Shown: positions 54,562 to 63,555, numbered from the stretch's first letter. The stretch: 64,000 nucleotides of DNA from Vallicoccus soli (GCF_003594885.1 NZ_QZEZ01000007.1:1-64000); one strand, 5' to 3'. Program-made: numbers and translations. The notes: generated by a model from the sequence alone, not told the origin.

Positions 54562-55212
54562 GTGGACGCCGCCGAGTTCGACGCGTTCTACGAGCGCTGG
54601 GTGCGCCCGCTGACCGGGCAGCTGTACGCGATGACGGGGGACCTCGCGGAGGCGCAGGACGTCGTGCAGGAGGCCTTCGCCAAGGCCTGGGAGCACCGCG
54701 CGCGGCTCGACGCCGAGGCGGCGCCGCAGGCGTGGGTGCGCACCGTGGCGTGGCGGCTCGCCGTCAGCCGGTGGCGGCGCACCCGCAACGCGCTCACCGC
54801 CTGGCACCGCAGGGCGGACGACCAGCCGGTGCCGCCGCCGTCCGAGGACCACGCGGCGCTCGCCGCCGCCCTGCGCCTGCTCCCCGCCGAGCAGCGCCGG
54901 GCGGTGGTCCTGCACCACCTGTGCGACCTCAGCGTCGAGCAGGTCGCCGCCGAGACCGGCGCGCCGACCGGGACGGTCAAGGCGCGGCTCTCGCGGGGCC
55001 GGGCGGCGCTCGCCGCGCACCTCGCGCAGGACGACGGGCTCGGCGACGACGACGCCCTGGGCGGCGGGCCCCGCGGCGCGGGAGCCGGGCGGGGGTACGG
55101 GCGCGCGCCGCAGCGCGCGCAGCGGCCGGGGGACCGGCTGCGCATCGACATCGACGGGGACGCGGTACGGACGGCGCAGGGCGCCGCCGCGGCAGGAGGG
55201 GCAGGACGATGA
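54562..55212 (+). CDS. ECF sigma factor (SigE-type)
   Basis: A 216-residue ECF sigma factor. Region 2 spans FDAFYERWVRPLTGQLYAMTGDLAEAQDVVQEAFAKAWEH and region 4 ALRLLPAEQRRAVVLHHLCDLSVEQVAAETGAPTGTVKARLSRGR. A Gly/Arg-rich tail of ~45 residues follows. GTG 54562 has GGGAGGGGGG upstream. The next gene starts inside its stop codon (ATGA), so both are made together. Confidence 0.88.
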   Translation: MDAAEFDAFYERWVRPLTGQLYAMTGDLAEAQDVVQEAFAKAWEHRARLDAEAAPQAWVRTVAWRLAVSRWRRTRNALTAWHRRADDQPVPPPSEDHAALAAALRLLPAEQRRAVVLHHLCDLSVEQVAAETGAPTGTVKARLSRGRAALAAHLAQDDGLGDDDALGGGPRGAGAGRGYGRAPQRAQRPGDRLRIDIDGDAVRTAQGAAAAGGAGR

Positions 55213-56078
55213 GCGAGCGGGACGAGCTGGGGCGGGGCCTGGACGACCTCGCGGGGGCGGGCGAGCGGGCGGCGCGCCCGCGCGCGGCGGCGGACGTGCG
55301 GCGCGCCGGTGACCGGCGCCGGCGGCAGCGGACGGCGTACGCGGGGGTGGCCGCCGCGGCGGTCGTCCTCGGCGGCGGCCTGGGCACCGGAGCGCTGCTC
55401 GCCGACCGCGGCGACGACCGCGGCACCGTCGTCGCCAGCGTGGCCGACCCCGGGGCGACGGCCGGCGCGACGCCGACCGCACGCCCGACGACCCCCACCA
55501 CGCCGCTCGCCGTGCCGAGCGCGGAGCCGTCGGGGGAGCCGAGCGATGAGCCGTCGGGAGAGCCGTCGGGGGAGCCGAGCGGGGAGCCGTCGCAGGAGCC
55601 GGGCGGCGGAGAGCCGTCGGGCGCCGCGTCGCAGGAGCCCTCCGCGCCGGCCGAGCCCTCGGGCGGGCCGTCCGAGGAGCCGTCGGAGGAGCCGTCCCAG
55701 GAGCCGTCGGGGGAGCCGTCCGGAGAGCCCTCGCAGCCGGCCGAGCCGTCGCAGGGACCGTCGGTGCAGCTCCCGCCCGTTGCGGAGCTCGAGCACGGCG
55801 GCACGGCGTGGGCGGTGTACCTCGCGGTGACCTACGAGCCCGACGACGCGCGCCTCGAGCAGGCCCGCCGGGACGCGGCGGCCCTCGGCTACGAGGTCGG
55901 CGCGGGCGACGTGGACTGCGACCAGGGCGCCCGGGAGGCCCTCCGGCTCGACCCGGACCGGTACTACCGCGGTGCCGCCGTCTACTTCGGCTCCGCGCAG
56001 GACGCGCAGGCCTTCGTCGACGCCTTCGAGCCCGGCGTCGTGGGCACCGCCCGCGTCACGACCTACTGCCTCGACTGA
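55209..56078 (+). CDS. Single-pass membrane protein with PSGE repeats (possible anti-sigma partner)
   Basis: A 289-residue protein. The cytoplasmic N-terminus (SERDELGRGLDDLAGAGERAARPRAAADV) precedes a membrane helix (AYAGVAAAAVVLGGGLGTGALLA). A long outer linker of PSGEPS/PSEEPS repeats follows, then a C-terminal domain (AVYLAVTYEPDDARLEQARRDAAALGYEVGAGDVDCDQG) with two cysteines. No zinc-finger anti-sigma motif is seen, so inhibition of the sigma factor is inferred from coupling and topology only. Confidence 0.7.
   Translation: MSERDELGRGLDDLAGAGERAARPRAAADVRRAGDRRRRQRTAYAGVAAAAVVLGGGLGTGALLADRGDDRGTVVASVADPGATAGATPTARPTTPTTPLAVPSAEPSGEPSDEPSGEPSGEPSGEPSQEPGGGEPSGAASQEPSAPAEPSGGPSEEPSEEPSQEPSGEPSGEPSQPAEPSQGPSVQLPPVAELEHGGTAWAVYLAVTYEPDDARLEQARRDAAALGYEVGAGDVDCDQGAREALRLDPDRYYRGAAVYFGSAQDAQAFVDAFEPGVVGTARVTTYCLD
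55525..55770. repeat. 12-bp degenerate tandem repeat in the membrane protein
   Basis: Units of gagccgtcgggg and variants (ggagagccgtcg, gaggagccgtcc) repeat through the PSGEPS linker. The same codon pattern is used in the PBP tail near 25.1 kb. Confidence 0.7.
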
Positions 56079-56080
56079 CG

Positions 56081-56132
56081 CCCTGCGCGCCGGGGCGCAG
56101 GGGCGGGTGCCGGCCGACCGGCCGTACCCGCC
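56081..56132 (+). terminator. Double hairpin after the membrane protein gene
   Basis: CCCTGCG (56081-56087) pairs with CGCAGGG (56096-56102), directly after the stop at 56078. A second, longer stem follows: GGCGGGT (56102-56108) with ACCCGCC (56126-56132), closed inside by CGGCC / GGCCG. Confidence 0.65.
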
Positions 56133-56133
56133 C

Positions 56134-56563
56134 CCCGCCGCGACCACGCGCGGAGGGCGCCGCGGGTCCCGCTCCCGCCGCGATGATGAGCGCGTGGTGA
56201 GCCGGGTCCCCTCCGGGGTCCCGCCCCCCTCCGCCGTGATCATGCGCAGAGGGCGAGGGCTGCGCTCGCCCACGGGTCCAGACCCGCGGTCGCCCGCGCC
56301 GTGCCGGCGTGGTCGTGGCGGTCTCCAGGGCTCCCGCCCGCCCTCCGCGCATGATCACCGCGGGCTCCCGGTGGGCGTCGTCAGGGCCCGCCGCGCCACC
56401 CCTGCATGATCACGGCGGGGCCTCCGGCGGGCGCGGCCCCGGTCACCGCCACCCCCGCAGGGTCGCGGCGGGCTCCCGCGGCGCCCCGGTCACCGCCATC
56501 CCCGCATGGTCGCGGCGGGGCTGGTGGGCGCCGCACCGCCATCCCCGCATGGTCGCGGCGGGG
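56134..56563. repeat. Degenerate palindromic repeat array (GCATGRTCRCGGCGGG units)
   Basis: About nine copies of a core GCATGRTCRCGGCGGG occur in 430 non-coding bases. Copies near 56134, 56174 and 56231 run in reverse (CCGCCGTGATCATGC at 56231-56245); those at 56307, 56349, 56404, 56457, 56504 and 56547 run forward. The last three or four share about 33 bp, from GGTCACCGCC through the core to GGCGGGG, separated by 10 to 27 bp. Many copies can fold on themselves (CCCCGC / GCGGGG). There is no coding frame. It resembles clustered REP-type elements more than CRISPR. Confidence 0.75.
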
Positions 56564-57484
56564 TCAGGGCTGGGCGGCGCGGAGCTGGCGGGCGATCTCG
56601 CGGAGGTACCAGCGGCGCAGGTCCGCGTGCTCGGCGAGGCCCTCGGCCTGCACGAGCAGGCCGCCCTCGGCGCTGAGGCCGGCGGCGGCCTCGACGGCGT
56701 CGAGGTAGCGCAGCGCGGCGTCGGCGGCGGAGGGGGGCAGGGTGAGCTCGAGGGTGGCGACGGCCTCGCCGTTCGCGCGGGCGCGCATCCCGAGCCCGCG
56801 CAGCTGCAGGCGGCCCTCGGCGAAGTCCTCGACGGCCTCGTCGAGGCGCCGGGCGACGAGCAGGGCGGCCGCCCCGGTGCCCTCGCCCTCGGCGGCGGGC
56901 CGGGCCCGCCCGGCGTCGAGCAGGACCAGCCGCAGCTCGCGGACGAGGTCCTCCATGTGGGACTTCGCGGCGAGCAGCGCGGCGACGGGCACGTCGCGCA
57001 GCACCACGCGCACCGGCAGCTCGGAGGTGTCGGGGCCGAGGTCGCCGTCGGCGCGCGACCACATCTCGACGAGGTCGTCGACGTCGAGCTCCTGCGGGGC
57101 GGGCGCGTCGCCGCCGAGCTCGAACCAGACCACCTTGCCGCCCTCGCGCGGCTCGACCCCCCAGCGGCGGGCGAGCGTCGCGACGAGCACGAGGCCCCGC
57201 CCGCTCATCGCGGTGGCCCGCAGCGCGCCGGGCAGCGGCAGCACCGGGCTCCCGTCCTGCACCTCGACGCGCACGCCGCCCTCCTGGGCGACCACCCGGA
57301 CCTCGACCTCGGTGCGGGCGTGCAGCACCGCGTTGGCGACGAGCTCGGAGACGAGGAGGGCGGCGTCGTCGGCCAGGGCCGCGAAGCCGGCGCGCTCGAC
57401 CTGCGCGGCGACGGCGCGGCGCGCGCGCGCGACGGCCGTGGGCTCCGGCGCGTAGCGCGCCGCGCACGGCGGCGGGATCGCCAC
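56564..57484 (-). CDS. HATPase-domain protein (anti-sigma/RsbW-like)
   Basis: A 306-residue protein with an N-terminal GHKL ATPase domain: the N-box LLVSELVANAVLHA and the G-box SGRGLVLVATLARRWG. A second domain from about 145 (VRVVLRDVPVAALLAAKSHMEDLVRELRLVLLD) is helical. Stand-alone proteins of this type act as anti-sigma kinases in actinomycetes. The GTG has CAGGAGGAG upstream. No sigma factor or anti-anti-sigma gene is directly beside it. Confidence 0.83.
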   Translation of the reverse strand: MAIPPPCAARYAPEPTAVARARRAVAAQVERAGFAALADDAALLVSELVANAVLHARTEVEVRVVAQEGGVRVEVQDGSPVLPLPGALRATAMSGRGLVLVATLARRWGVEPREGGKVVWFELGGDAPAPQELDVDDLVEMWSRADGDLGPDTSELPVRVVLRDVPVAALLAAKSHMEDLVRELRLVLLDAGRARPAAEGEGTGAAALLVARRLDEAVEDFAEGRLQLRGLGMRARANGEAVATLELTLPPSAADAALRYLDAVEAAAGLSAEGGLLVQAEGLAEHADLRRWYLREIARQLRAAQP

Positions 57485-57679
57485 CTCGGCTCCTCCTGCG
57501 TGCGACGGTCGTGGCCCCCGGGCGGCGCCGCACGCGCGTGCCCCCCGGGACGGCGGTGTCCTCGCCGCACACGCTACGCCCGCGGGTCGTGCCGGAGATC
57601 ACGCGGGGGTCGGGAACCGGCTGCTCCGCCGCGTGGTTGTCGCGTCAACGAACCGCACGTCGACCTCCCGGAGCACCGC

Positions 57680-58273
57680 GTGACCCTCGCCCTGCACCCC
57701 GACGCCCAGGACCTGCTCTTCCGCACGGCCCGGACCGCCACCCGCTTCACGGACCAGCCGGTGGGCGAGGACGAGGTGCGGGCGGTCTACGACCTGGTCA
57801 AGCTCGGCCCGACGGCCATGAACGCGAACCCCCTGCGCGTGCTCCTCGTGCGCAGCCCGCAGGCGCGCGAGCGGCTCGCCGTGCACATGGCCGAGGGCAA
57901 CCGCCGCAAGGTGCTCGACGCGCCGCTCGTCGCCGTGCTCGCCGCCGACGTCGACTTCCACGACGACCTGCCGCGGCTCTTCCCGCACGCCCCCGGGGCG
58001 CGGGACCGCTTCGCCGAGGACGAGCTGGCCCGCGAGGACGTCGCGGTCCGCAACGCGATGCTGCAGGCGGGCTACTTCATCGTGGGCGTGCGCGCGGCGG
58101 GGCTCGCCGCGGGCCCCATGACGGGCATGGACGCCGCGGGCGTGGAGAAGGAGCTGTTCCCCGACGGGCGCCACCGCGTCGTCCTCGTGGTCGCGCTCGG
58201 CCACCCCGCGCCCGGCGCCGGGCACCCGCGCGGGCCGCGCCCGGACTACGACGAGGTCGTCAGCACCGTCTGA
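57680..58273 (+). CDS. RutE-like malonic semialdehyde reductase / nitroreductase
   Basis: A 197-residue FMN-dependent nitroreductase-fold protein close to RutE/YdfN (LFRTARTATRFTDQPVGEDEVRAVYDLVKLGPTAMNANPLRVLLVRS; AGLAAGPMTGMDAAGVEKELFPDG). RutE reduces malonic semialdehyde in pyrimidine breakdown, but no other rut gene is near. GTG 57680 with GGAG upstream gives the standard length. Divergent from the HATPase gene. Confidence 0.9.
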   Translation: MTLALHPDAQDLLFRTARTATRFTDQPVGEDEVRAVYDLVKLGPTAMNANPLRVLLVRSPQARERLAVHMAEGNRRKVLDAPLVAVLAADVDFHDDLPRLFPHAPGARDRFAEDELAREDVAVRNAMLQAGYFIVGVRAAGLAAGPMTGMDAAGVEKELFPDGRHRVVLVVALGHPAPGAGHPRGPRPDYDEVVSTV

Positions 58274-58292
58274 GCGCGGGCCGGGCCACCGG

Positions 58293-61200
58293 TCACAGGC
58301 GGCGCTCGAGCTCGACCGTCGTGCCGGTGGGGCCGGCCGCGACCCGCACGTCGGCGAAGGCGGCCATGAGGGTGGAGCCACGCCCGCGGTCCATGGAGGC
58401 CCGCCGCTCGCGCCACCCGCCGGAGTCGCGCACCGCGACGCGCACGAGGCGCGGCGCGACGACGAGGTGCACCTCGACCTCGGGCCGCGCCGGGTCCTGC
58501 GCGTGCTCGACGGCGTTGTTCACCGCCTCCGACACCGCCACGAGCAGCTCGTACGCGACGTCGTCCGGGACGCCGGCCGCCGCCAGGTGCCGGCGCAGGT
58601 CGCGCCGGGCGCCGGCCGCGGCCGAGGTCGCCGACGGGTACGACAGCAGGACGTCCGCCGGCGCGACCGGCGGGGCGGCCGCGGGGAGGGGGGCCGCCGG
58701 CAGCCGGCGCACCACGAGCACCGCGACGTCATCGAGGTCCACCGCGCCCGTACGGCCCGCGTCGCCGGCGCCCGGGTGCCCGGCGAGCACCGCGTCGACG
58801 ACGTCGGGGGCGGGCGCGCCGCGGGCCGCGCCGAGGCGGCGGAGCAGGCGCGGCATGCCCTGCTCGAGCTGGTCCCCGCGGTCCTCGACGAGCCCGTCGG
58901 TGCACAGGAGCAGCACCCCGCCGGGGGCGAGGTGGGCGCGGTGCACCGGGGGCGGGGCCCAGGCGGCGAGCGGCCCGGTGCCGAGCGGGGCGCCCGGCTC
59001 GCCGGACAGCCACCGCGCGCCGCCGGCGTCCTGCAGCACCGGCGGCAGGTGCCCGGCCGAGGCCCACTCGAGGGCCCCCGTCGACGGGTCGAGCCGCACC
59101 ACGAGCGCCGTCGCGGTCGCCGGCGCGCCGTCCACGCCGCCCAGGCGGGCGACGAGCGGCTCGAGGCGCCCGAGCACGTCGGCCGGCCCCAGGCCCTCGC
59201 CCAGGTGGGCGCGCGCGCCCGCGCGCAGCTGCCCCATGGCGGTCGCGGCGCCGAGGCCGTGCCCCTCGACGTCGCCGACGCACACGGCGAGGCGGCCGTC
59301 GGGCAGGTCCACGGCGTCGTACCAGTCCCCGCCGACCTCGGCCTGGCCGGGCGCGGGCAGGTAGCGGGCGGCGAGCTCGAGCCCCGGCACGTCGGGCAGC
59401 CGGTCGGGCAGCAGGCTGCGCTGCAGCACCAGCGCGACCCGCTGCGTGCGCTCGAGCTGCCACCTGCCCTCGGCGACCGCGCCGAGCATGCGGGCGAGCG
59501 GCCGCAGCAGCTCGACGGGCGGTCGGGCGCTGCCCGGGGGCAGCCGCACGGCGACGCCGCCGAGCCGGCGCCCGTCGCGCCCCCGCACGTCCTCGGCGGC
59601 GACGGCCGCGGCGCCCGGCTCGACCGGCGCGGCGCCCTCGGGGTCGGTGAAGGACAGCCGCCCGCCGTCGTCGTCGACGAGCTCGCTGGTCGCGGCCGCG
59701 CCGCCCAGCAGGGCGCGCGCCTGGCGGGTCAGCCGCAGCACCGCGTCCTCCAGGGCCCGGCCCGAGGCGATGACCGCGGCGGTGTCGGCGGCGGTGGTGG
59801 CGAGCTCGTCGAGCTGGGCGCGGTGCGCCGTGCGCAGCCGGGCCAGCGCGACGGTGGTCCGCAGGCGCGCGACGAGGTCGCCGGCGGTGAAGGGCTTCAC
59901 GACGTAGTCGTCGGCGCCGAGCTCGAACCCCTCGACGCTCGCCTCCTGCCCCGCCCGCGCGGAGAGCACGACGACGGGGAGCGCCGCGGTGCCCGGGGCG
60001 CGGCGCAGCGCGCGCAGCAGCTCGAAGCCGTCGACCCGCGGCATCATCACGTCGGTCAGCACCACGTCGGGCGCGCGGAGCCGCACGGCCGCGAGCGCGG
60101 CCTCGCCGTCCTCGACGGCCTCGACCGCCCAGCCCTGCGCGGTCAGCAGGCGCTCGAGGTACGCCCGCATGTCGGCGTTGTCGTCGACCACGAGCACCCG
60201 CACCGCGCCCAGCGGGTCGTCGGCCCGCGCCGCCGCACCGCCCGGCCCCGGAGGGGTCGCCGCACCGGTCGACGGGGCCGGGGCGGCGAGCCAGTGCTCC
60301 GCGGCGTCGGCCGCGTCCGCCGCGCGCCCGGTCGGCGCGGCGGTGGGGGCTGCGCCGGCCCCCGCCGCGGGCGCGTCCGCGGCGCCCGCCGGGTCGAGCG
60401 CCGCCCAGGGGAGGGTGACGACGAAGGTCGAGCCCTCGCCCGGCGCGCTGCGCACCGCCACCCCGCCCCCCTGCAGCAGCACGAGCTCGCGCACCAGCGC
60501 GAGCCCGATGCCGCTGCCCTCGTGGCTGCGCGAGCGGGCGCCGGCGACGCGGTGGAACCGCTCGAAGAGCCGCCCCTGCTCCTCGGGGGCGATGCCGATG
60601 CCGGTGTCGGCGACCTCGAGGACCACGCCGTCCAGGTCGTGCCGCAGCACCACCGCCAGCCCGCCGACGAACGTGTGCTTGAGCGCGTTGGACAGCAGGT
60701 TGGTGACGACGCGCTCCCACGCGGCGGGGTCGAGCGCGACGCGCCGCGGCAGCGGCGGGCAGTCCACCTGCAGCCGGAGCCCGGCGCGCTCGACGGCGGC
60801 GCGGAAGGCGCTGGCCAGGTCCGTGGTGAGCGCGGCGAGGTCGACGACCTCCCGGCGCCCGTGCGCGCGCCCGGCCTCGATGCTGCTGAAGGTCAGCAGG
60901 TCGTCGACGAGCCCGCGCAGGCGCAGGGCGTTGCGCCGCGCCGTCTCGACCCGCTCGCGCTGGGCCGGGCCGAGCGGCTCGTCGACGGCGTCGAGGGCGT
61001 CGGCGAGCGGGCCGAGCATGAGCGTGAGCGGGGTGCGGAACTCGTGGCTGACGCCGGTGAAGAAGGCGGTCTTCTCGCGGTCGAGCTCGGCGAGCGCCTC
61101 CGCCCGGGCCCGCTCCTCCTCGTGGGCGCGCGCGTTGCGCACCGCCACCGCGACCTGCTGGGCGAGCAGCTCGACGAACGAGCGGTACGGGTCGTCGAGC

Positions 61201-62087
61201 GCCCGCGCCGCGCTCACCCCGGTGACGAGCACGCCGACCGGGCGGCCCCGGTCGGCCGAGGCGAGCGGCAGCGCCAGGGCCTCGCGCACCGGCTCGTGCC
61301 ACGGCCCGCTCGGCACCGCGACCCGCGCGGGCACGTCCGTGACGAGCGCCGGCCGTCCGGCCGCCGCCGCGCGCAGGCCCCAGGGGTCGGGGTCGCCGCC
61401 GACGTCCAGCACCGCCGGCAGGGCGTCGGCGACGGGGCCGACGAGCGCGACCCGGCGCAGGACCGCGCCCTCGCGCACGTAGGCCGCGGCGAACGGCACG
61501 TCGAGCGGGTGCCGGGCCAGGACGGCGGCGAGGTCGTCGCCGGTCGCCGCGACGGTCGTCGTCTCCCCGGCCCGCACGGCGAGCTCGCGCAGGAGCCGCA
61601 GCCGGCGCTCGCCGACGACCTGCTCGGTGACCTCGCTGCACACGGTGAGGACGCCGACGGTGCTGCCGTCGTCGTCGCGGACCGGGGCGTGCGAGACGCT
61701 GAAGTACGCCTCCTCGCGGTAGCCCGACCGCTCGAGGAGCAGCTGCAGGGCGGGCACCCACGACGCGACGCCGGTGGCGACGGCCTCGTCGATGAGGGGG
61801 CCGAGCACGTGCCAGCTCGAGGCGAGCGTCTCGCGCACGTCGCGGCCCATCGCGGACGGGTGCTGTTCGCCGATGAGCTGGGAGTACGCGTCGTTGTAGA
61901 GCTGGGTCAGCCCGTCGCCCCAGAGGACGAGCATGGGGTAGCGCGAGGACAGGACGGTGCGCACCGCCGCGCGCAGGCTCTGCGGCCAGCCCTCGACGGG
62001 CCCGACCGGCGTGGCCGCCCAGTCCACCCGGGCCATGAGGGCGCCGGCGGCCCCGCCGCCCGCGAAGAGCCCGTCCCCCGCCACCAC
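58293..62087 (-). CDS. Hybrid PAS-GAF histidine kinase, receiver, SpoIIE phosphatase and HATPase protein
   Basis: A 1264-residue signalling protein with no membrane helix. Order of domains: PAS at about 10-130 (YPMLVLWGDGLTQLYNDAYS), GAF at about 150-310, HisKA with SHEFRTPL (His about 347), HATPase with NLLSNALKHT and GSGIGLALVRE, a Pro/Ala linker, a receiver domain with VVDDNADM and TDVMMPR (phospho-Asp about 678), a GAF-like linker, a PP2C/SpoIIE phosphatase with GGDWYDAVDL and GDVEGHGLGAA at about 919-950, and a terminal RsbW-like HATPase (VSEAVNNAVEHA, about 1189). GTG 62087 has GAGGAGGACC upstream. Confidence 0.9.
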   Translation of the reverse strand: MVAGDGLFAGGGAAGALMARVDWAATPVGPVEGWPQSLRAAVRTVLSSRYPMLVLWGDGLTQLYNDAYSQLIGEQHPSAMGRDVRETLASSWHVLGPLIDEAVATGVASWVPALQLLLERSGYREEAYFSVSHAPVRDDDGSTVGVLTVCSEVTEQVVGERRLRLLRELAVRAGETTTVAATGDDLAAVLARHPLDVPFAAAYVREGAVLRRVALVGPVADALPAVLDVGGDPDPWGLRAAAAGRPALVTDVPARVAVPSGPWHEPVREALALPLASADRGRPVGVLVTGVSAARALDDPYRSFVELLAQQVAVAVRNARAHEEERARAEALAELDREKTAFFTGVSHEFRTPLTLMLGPLADALDAVDEPLGPAQRERVETARRNALRLRGLVDDLLTFSSIEAGRAHGRREVVDLAALTTDLASAFRAAVERAGLRLQVDCPPLPRRVALDPAAWERVVTNLLSNALKHTFVGGLAVVLRHDLDGVVLEVADTGIGIAPEEQGRLFERFHRVAGARSRSHEGSGIGLALVRELVLLQGGGVAVRSAPGEGSTFVVTLPWAALDPAGAADAPAAGAGAAPTAAPTGRAADAADAAEHWLAAPAPSTGAATPPGPGGAAARADDPLGAVRVLVVDDNADMRAYLERLLTAQGWAVEAVEDGEAALAAVRLRAPDVVLTDVMMPRVDGFELLRALRRAPGTAALPVVVLSARAGQEASVEGFELGADDYVVKPFTAGDLVARLRTTVALARLRTAHRAQLDELATTAADTAAVIASGRALEDAVLRLTRQARALLGGAAATSELVDDDGGRLSFTDPEGAAPVEPGAAAVAAEDVRGRDGRRLGGVAVRLPPGSARPPVELLRPLARMLGAVAEGRWQLERTQRVALVLQRSLLPDRLPDVPGLELAARYLPAPGQAEVGGDWYDAVDLPDGRLAVCVGDVEGHGLGAATAMGQLRAGARAHLGEGLGPADVLGRLEPLVARLGGVDGAPATATALVVRLDPSTGALEWASAGHLPPVLQDAGGARWLSGEPGAPLGTGPLAAWAPPPVHRAHLAPGGVLLLCTDGLVEDRGDQLEQGMPRLLRRLGAARGAPAPDVVDAVLAGHPGAGDAGRTGAVDLDDVAVLVVRRLPAAPLPAAAPPVAPADVLLSYPSATSAAAGARRDLRRHLAAAGVPDDVAYELLVAVSEAVNNAVEHAQDPARPEVEVHLVVAPRLVRVAVRDSGGWRERRASMDRGRGSTLMAAFADVRVAAGPTGTTVELERRL

Positions 62088-62127
62088 GGTCCTCCTCGCG
62101 ACGCCGCCCCGACGACCGGGACGGGCG

Positions 62128-62715
62128 TCATCGTGCCACCCGGCCCCCCGGCCCGCCCGGCGGGCGCAGCCCCCCGGCGAGCAGGTCGACGAGCCGCTCG
62201 AAGCTCTCGTCGCGGTCGAGCGGGAGGCCGTACCCCCCGGCGGCCTCGAGCGCGCAGAAGCCGTGCAGCGCGGCCCGCACGGCCCGGACGGCGTGGACGG
62301 CGTCGTCGCCCTCGAGGCCCCAGCCGCGCAGGACGGCGGTGAGCACGCCGACGAGGTCCGCGGCGGCGGCGGTGAGCTCCTCGTCGTCCGCGGCGGGGGC
62401 ACGCTGCAGCGCCTCGTACGTCCCGGGGTGGTCACGCGCCCAGGCCCGGTACGCCCGCGCCACGGCGCGGAGCGCGTCGGGGCCGCTGCGCCCCACGGCC
62501 GCCTCGCGCAGGGCCGCGGCGAGCCCGCGCAGGCCGGCGAGCGCGACCCGCCGGCGCAGGTCGGGGAGGCCGTCGACGTGCTTGTAGAGCGAGGGGACCC
62601 GCACGCCGAGCTGCTCGGCGACCGTGGCGAGGGTGGTGGCGGCCCACCCGGCCGCGTCGGCCCGGGCCGCGGCCGCGGCCACGACCCGCTCGGGGGTCAG
62701 CCCCGCGCGCGGCAT
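62128..62715 (-). CDS. TetR regulator with WHG-type C-terminal domain
   Basis: A 195-residue regulator. The helix-turn-helix is at about 8-55 (PERVVAAAAARADAAGWAATTLATVAEQLGVRVPSLYKHVDGL); the C-terminal part has the stretch VRAALHGFCALEAAGGYGLPLDRDESFERLVDLLAGGL of the WHG-domain TetR group. Its ATG overlaps the stop of the hydrolase gene by one base (TGATG). It should repress the hydrolase-tetR operon through the palindrome at 63539-63555. Confidence 0.9.
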   Translation of the reverse strand: MPRAGLTPERVVAAAAARADAAGWAATTLATVAEQLGVRVPSLYKHVDGLPDLRRRVALAGLRGLAAALREAAVGRSGPDALRAVARAYRAWARDHPGTYEALQRAPAADDEELTAAAADLVGVLTAVLRGWGLEGDDAVHAVRAVRAALHGFCALEAAGGYGLPLDRDESFERLVDLLAGGLRPPGGPGGRVAR

Positions 62716-63518
62716 CAGGCGACCGCCGCGCGGCGGGCGAGCGCCAGCACGGCGGGCGTGACGACGTCGGGGCGCTCGAGGTGCGGGTAGTGCCCGGCGC
62801 CGTCGACGAGCAGCACGTCCGCCGGCCCGCCGAGCGCCGCGGCGGTGCGCCGCGCCTCCTCGGCGGGGTCGGCGAAGTCGGGGTCCTGGCATCCCACGAC
62901 GACGAGGGCCGGCGCCCGCACGTCGCCGAGCACGGCCTCCGACGCCGCGTGGCCGGCCCGCGCCATCGCCGCGACGGCCGCCCAGCGCCCGGGCTCGCGC
63001 AGGTTCGCGGCCAGGGCGCGGCGGTGCTCGGCGAGGTCGTCGGGGCGGGTGCCGTAGAGCGAGGGGACGTACGCCGACCACAGCGGGCGGCCCAGCGGGG
63101 TGCGGGCCACGAGCCACGCCGCCGCGCGCTGGCCCCGGGTGCGCGGCACGTCGCGCACGAACGCGCCGCTGAGCACCAGCCCGGCGACGAGGTCCGGGCG
63201 CCGGGCCGCGGCGACGACCGCCGCGCCGCCGGAGTAGCTGCTGCCCACGAGGACGGCCGGGCCGCCGAGCTCCTCGACCAGGGCGAGGAGGTCGCCGGCG
63301 ACCGCGGTGGTGCTGACGTCGTCCCAACCGGTGCTGGCGTCGCCGTGGCCGCGCAGGTCGAGCGCGGCGACGCGGTGCCCCGCGGCGCGCAGGGCGGGCG
63401 CGAGGCGCCGGTACGTGCCGCGCAGGTCGCCCATCCCGTGGGCGAGGACGACGAGCGGGCCGTCGCCGGCCACGTCGTACCCGAGCGTGCCGCCGGGCCG
63501 GTGCAGGGTGCCGAGCAC
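62715..63518 (-). CDS. Alpha/beta-fold hydrolase
   Basis: A 267-residue hydrolase. The oxyanion stretch is VVLAHGMGDLRGTYRRLAPAL, the nucleophile elbow is GSSYSGGAA (GxSxG, Ser), and the terminal catalytic His lies in VDGAGHYPHLERPD. The acid is probably Asp in GCQDPDF. GTG 63518 has CAGGAGGTT upstream; a longer frame starts at 63584 but would run through the operator. The substrate is unknown. In an operon with its TetR regulator. Confidence 0.88.
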   Translation of the reverse strand: MLGTLHRPGGTLGYDVAGDGPLVVLAHGMGDLRGTYRRLAPALRAAGHRVAALDLRGHGDASTGWDDVSTTAVAGDLLALVEELGGPAVLVGSSYSGGAAVVAAARRPDLVAGLVLSGAFVRDVPRTRGQRAAAWLVARTPLGRPLWSAYVPSLYGTRPDDLAEHRRALAANLREPGRWAAVAAMARAGHAASEAVLGDVRAPALVVVGCQDPDFADPAEEARRTAAALGGPADVLLVDGAGHYPHLERPDVVTPAVLALARRAAVA

Positions 63519-63538
63519 GGGAACCTCCTGAGCCTGTG

Positions 63539-63555
63539 GGCTAAGTACATTAGCC
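63539..63555. promoter_or_regulatory. TetR operator of the hydrolase operon
   Basis: GGCTAAGTACATTAGCC is a 17-bp palindrome with perfect 6-bp arms, 21 bp upstream of the hydrolase start. It is AT-rich compared with its surroundings, as TetR operators often are in high-GC genomes. Confidence 0.8.

Noticed and set aside
56336-56563. CRISPR array
   Set aside because: Repeats are degenerate, occur in both orientations, and the spacers are only 10 to 27 bp. No cas gene is nearby.
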